Position numbers and translations under genes: made by a program. Source: an uncultured Collinsella sp. (lineage in GTDB: Bacteria > Actinomycetota > Coriobacteriia > Coriobacteriales > Coriobacteriaceae). From it: DNA of 13,788 nt. Positions within the stretch are counted from its first letter, which is position 1; each line of letters begins with the position of its first letter. The stretch covers positions 1 through 13,788 of the forward strand of contig CABUMU010000049.1 of assembly GCA_902492855.1 (NCBI GenBank), read 5' to 3'. The notes under the pieces are model-generated. The model was not told the origin of the DNA. It ran no database searches and worked only from the letters and a program-made list of their open reading frames with translations. Below, piece after piece: positions 12,888-13,788 of the stretch.

Positions 12888-13788
12888 TACAGCTCGCCTC
12901 CCTTCCCGGCAAAATCGGGCGCGACGGAAAGCGCGGGCGCACCCGTAGCGGCATCGGCAAAGCCGCGCTCCAGGGCGCGGGCAAATGTGAGCAGCTGACG
13001 GTCCTTAAAGGCCGGACCCACCAGCTGGGCAGAAACGGGCAGCTTGCTGTCCTCGCCCAGGCCCAGCGGCACCGAGATACCACCGTTGCCGCAAATGTTG
13101 AGCGAAATGGTGTATAGGTCGGAGAGGTACATCTGCGTGGGGTCGCTGATCTCGCCGAACTTAAAGGCCGTGCGCGGCGAGGCGGGCATAAGGATGGTGT
13201 CCACCTTGGCATACGCAGCGTCGTAGTCCTGCGTGATGAGCGTGCGGGCCTTTTGCGCAGCGTAGTAATACTTGTCATACACGCCCGAGCTCAGCAGGTA
13301 GGCGCCGAGCATCTGACGGCGCTTGGCCTCGGCACCAAAGCCGTGGGCACGCGAAAGCGAGCTCTGGTCGGACAGGTTGGCGCAGCCCTCCTCCTGGTAG
13401 CCGTAGCGAATGCCGTCGAAGCGAGCCAGGTTGGAGAACGCCTCGGCCGGGCCGATGACGTAGTAGGCGGCGATGGCGGCGTCCAGGTGCGGCAGGTCGA
13501 CCTCGACCAGCTCGGCGCCCTGGTTCTGCAACTCCTGGGCGGCGCGCTGAACAGCGGCCTTGACCTCGGGCGTCAGACCCTCGGCCTCCATAAACGCAGG
13601 GATGATGCCCACGCGCTTGCCCTCGATGCTGTCGTTGAGGTGCTCGGTAAAGTCGACGGCACAATCCTGGCTGGTGCAGTCGTACGGATCGTGGCCCGCG
13701 CCGGTAAGCGCGTTCATGGCCAGCGCGACATCCTCGACCGTGCGGCCAAAGGGGCCCACCTGGTCGAGCGACGAGCCAAAGGCAACCA
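12887..13788 (-). CDS. gatA: Asp-tRNA(Asn)/Glu-tRNA(Gln) amidotransferase subunit A (partial, 3' part)
   Basis: GatA is the glutaminase subunit of GatCAB: an amidase-signature enzyme that releases ammonia from Gln for GatB. The visible part, about 300 aa, begins in VAFGSSLDQVGPFGRTVEDVALAMNALTG, a conserved GatA segment, and runs to the stop. The frame stays open to the window edge at 13788, so the N-terminal half, with the catalytic Ser-cisSer-Lys residues, is outside. The GTG that could be read as a start at 13759 is an internal Val. Further family segments are FGAEAKRRQMLGAYLLSSGVYDKYYYAAQK and LPVSAQLVGPAF. The gene is intact as far as seen and directly upstream of gatB with a one-base overlap; gatC is probably further upstream. 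Confidence 0.97.
   Translation of the reverse strand, partial: VAFGSSLDQVGPFGRTVEDVALAMNALTGAGHDPYDCTSQDCAVDFTEHLNDSIEGKRVGIIPAFMEAEGLTPEVKAAVQRAAQELQNQGAELVEVDLPHLDAAIAAYYVIGPAEAFSNLARFDGIRYGYQEEGCANLSDQSSLSRAHGFGAEAKRRQMLGAYLLSSGVYDKYYYAAQKARTLITQDYDAAYAKVDTILMPASPRTAFKFGEISDPTQMYLSDLYTISLNICGNGGISVPLGLGEDSKLPVSAQLVGPAFKDRQLLTFARALERGFADAATGAPALSVAPDFAGKGGEL

Overview
The window looks like chromosomal DNA from a high-GC Gram-positive bacterium, most likely a Coriobacteriia member (Collinsella/Olsenella-like). This rests on the GC-rich codon use, the tmRNA layout with an ALAA-ending tag, the pairing of a DUF6110-like small protein with a P1B ATPase, and the style of the proteins. The genus is inferred; no search was run.

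Layout. 1-423: tmRNA (ssrA) on the minus strand with a strong terminator. 663-1097: a small unrecognised plus-strand gene. 1156-2090: a minus-strand type II toxin-antitoxin pair (RelB/DinJ-like antitoxin, PIN toxin) whose promoter is studded with three GCTAGC hexamers. 2099-4622: a metal-transport operon on the minus strand, with promoter and perfect 8-bp dyad, DUF6110-like membrane protein, P1B ATPase and a 19-bp-stem terminator. 4651-9388: a divergent AraC-regulator/ABC-exporter module, with two half-transporter genes on minus and the regulator on plus, sharing a short control region that carries repeated half-sites. 9453-10817: an AAA+/DUF4143 ATPase on minus, preceded by a 75-bp nested dyad. 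10818-11210: a gene-free, structure-rich stretch with the 75-bp dyad, a dispersed GTGACAAAGGGA palindrome, a rho-independent terminator, and a 143-bp element with 41-bp inverted arms around a second terminator. 11211-13788: gatB and the 3' part of gatA, running off the right edge.

How the parts work together. ssrA and gatCAB serve translation (ribosome rescue and misacylated-tRNA amidation). The two ABC subunits abut (TAA next to ATG) and probably form a heterodimer controlled by the divergent AraC protein. The resemblance to the YbtA/YbtPQ arrangement raises a siderophore or small-molecule transport role, but that is inference. The DUF6110-like protein and the P1B ATPase form one operon for transition-metal transport.

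No complete new multi-gene system was proven. The least explained signals are the intergenic ones: the 75-bp nested dyad before the DUF4143 gene, the 143-bp inverted-repeat element after gatB, the GTGACAAAGGGA palindrome present twice, and the GCTAGC cluster at the toxin-antitoxin promoter.
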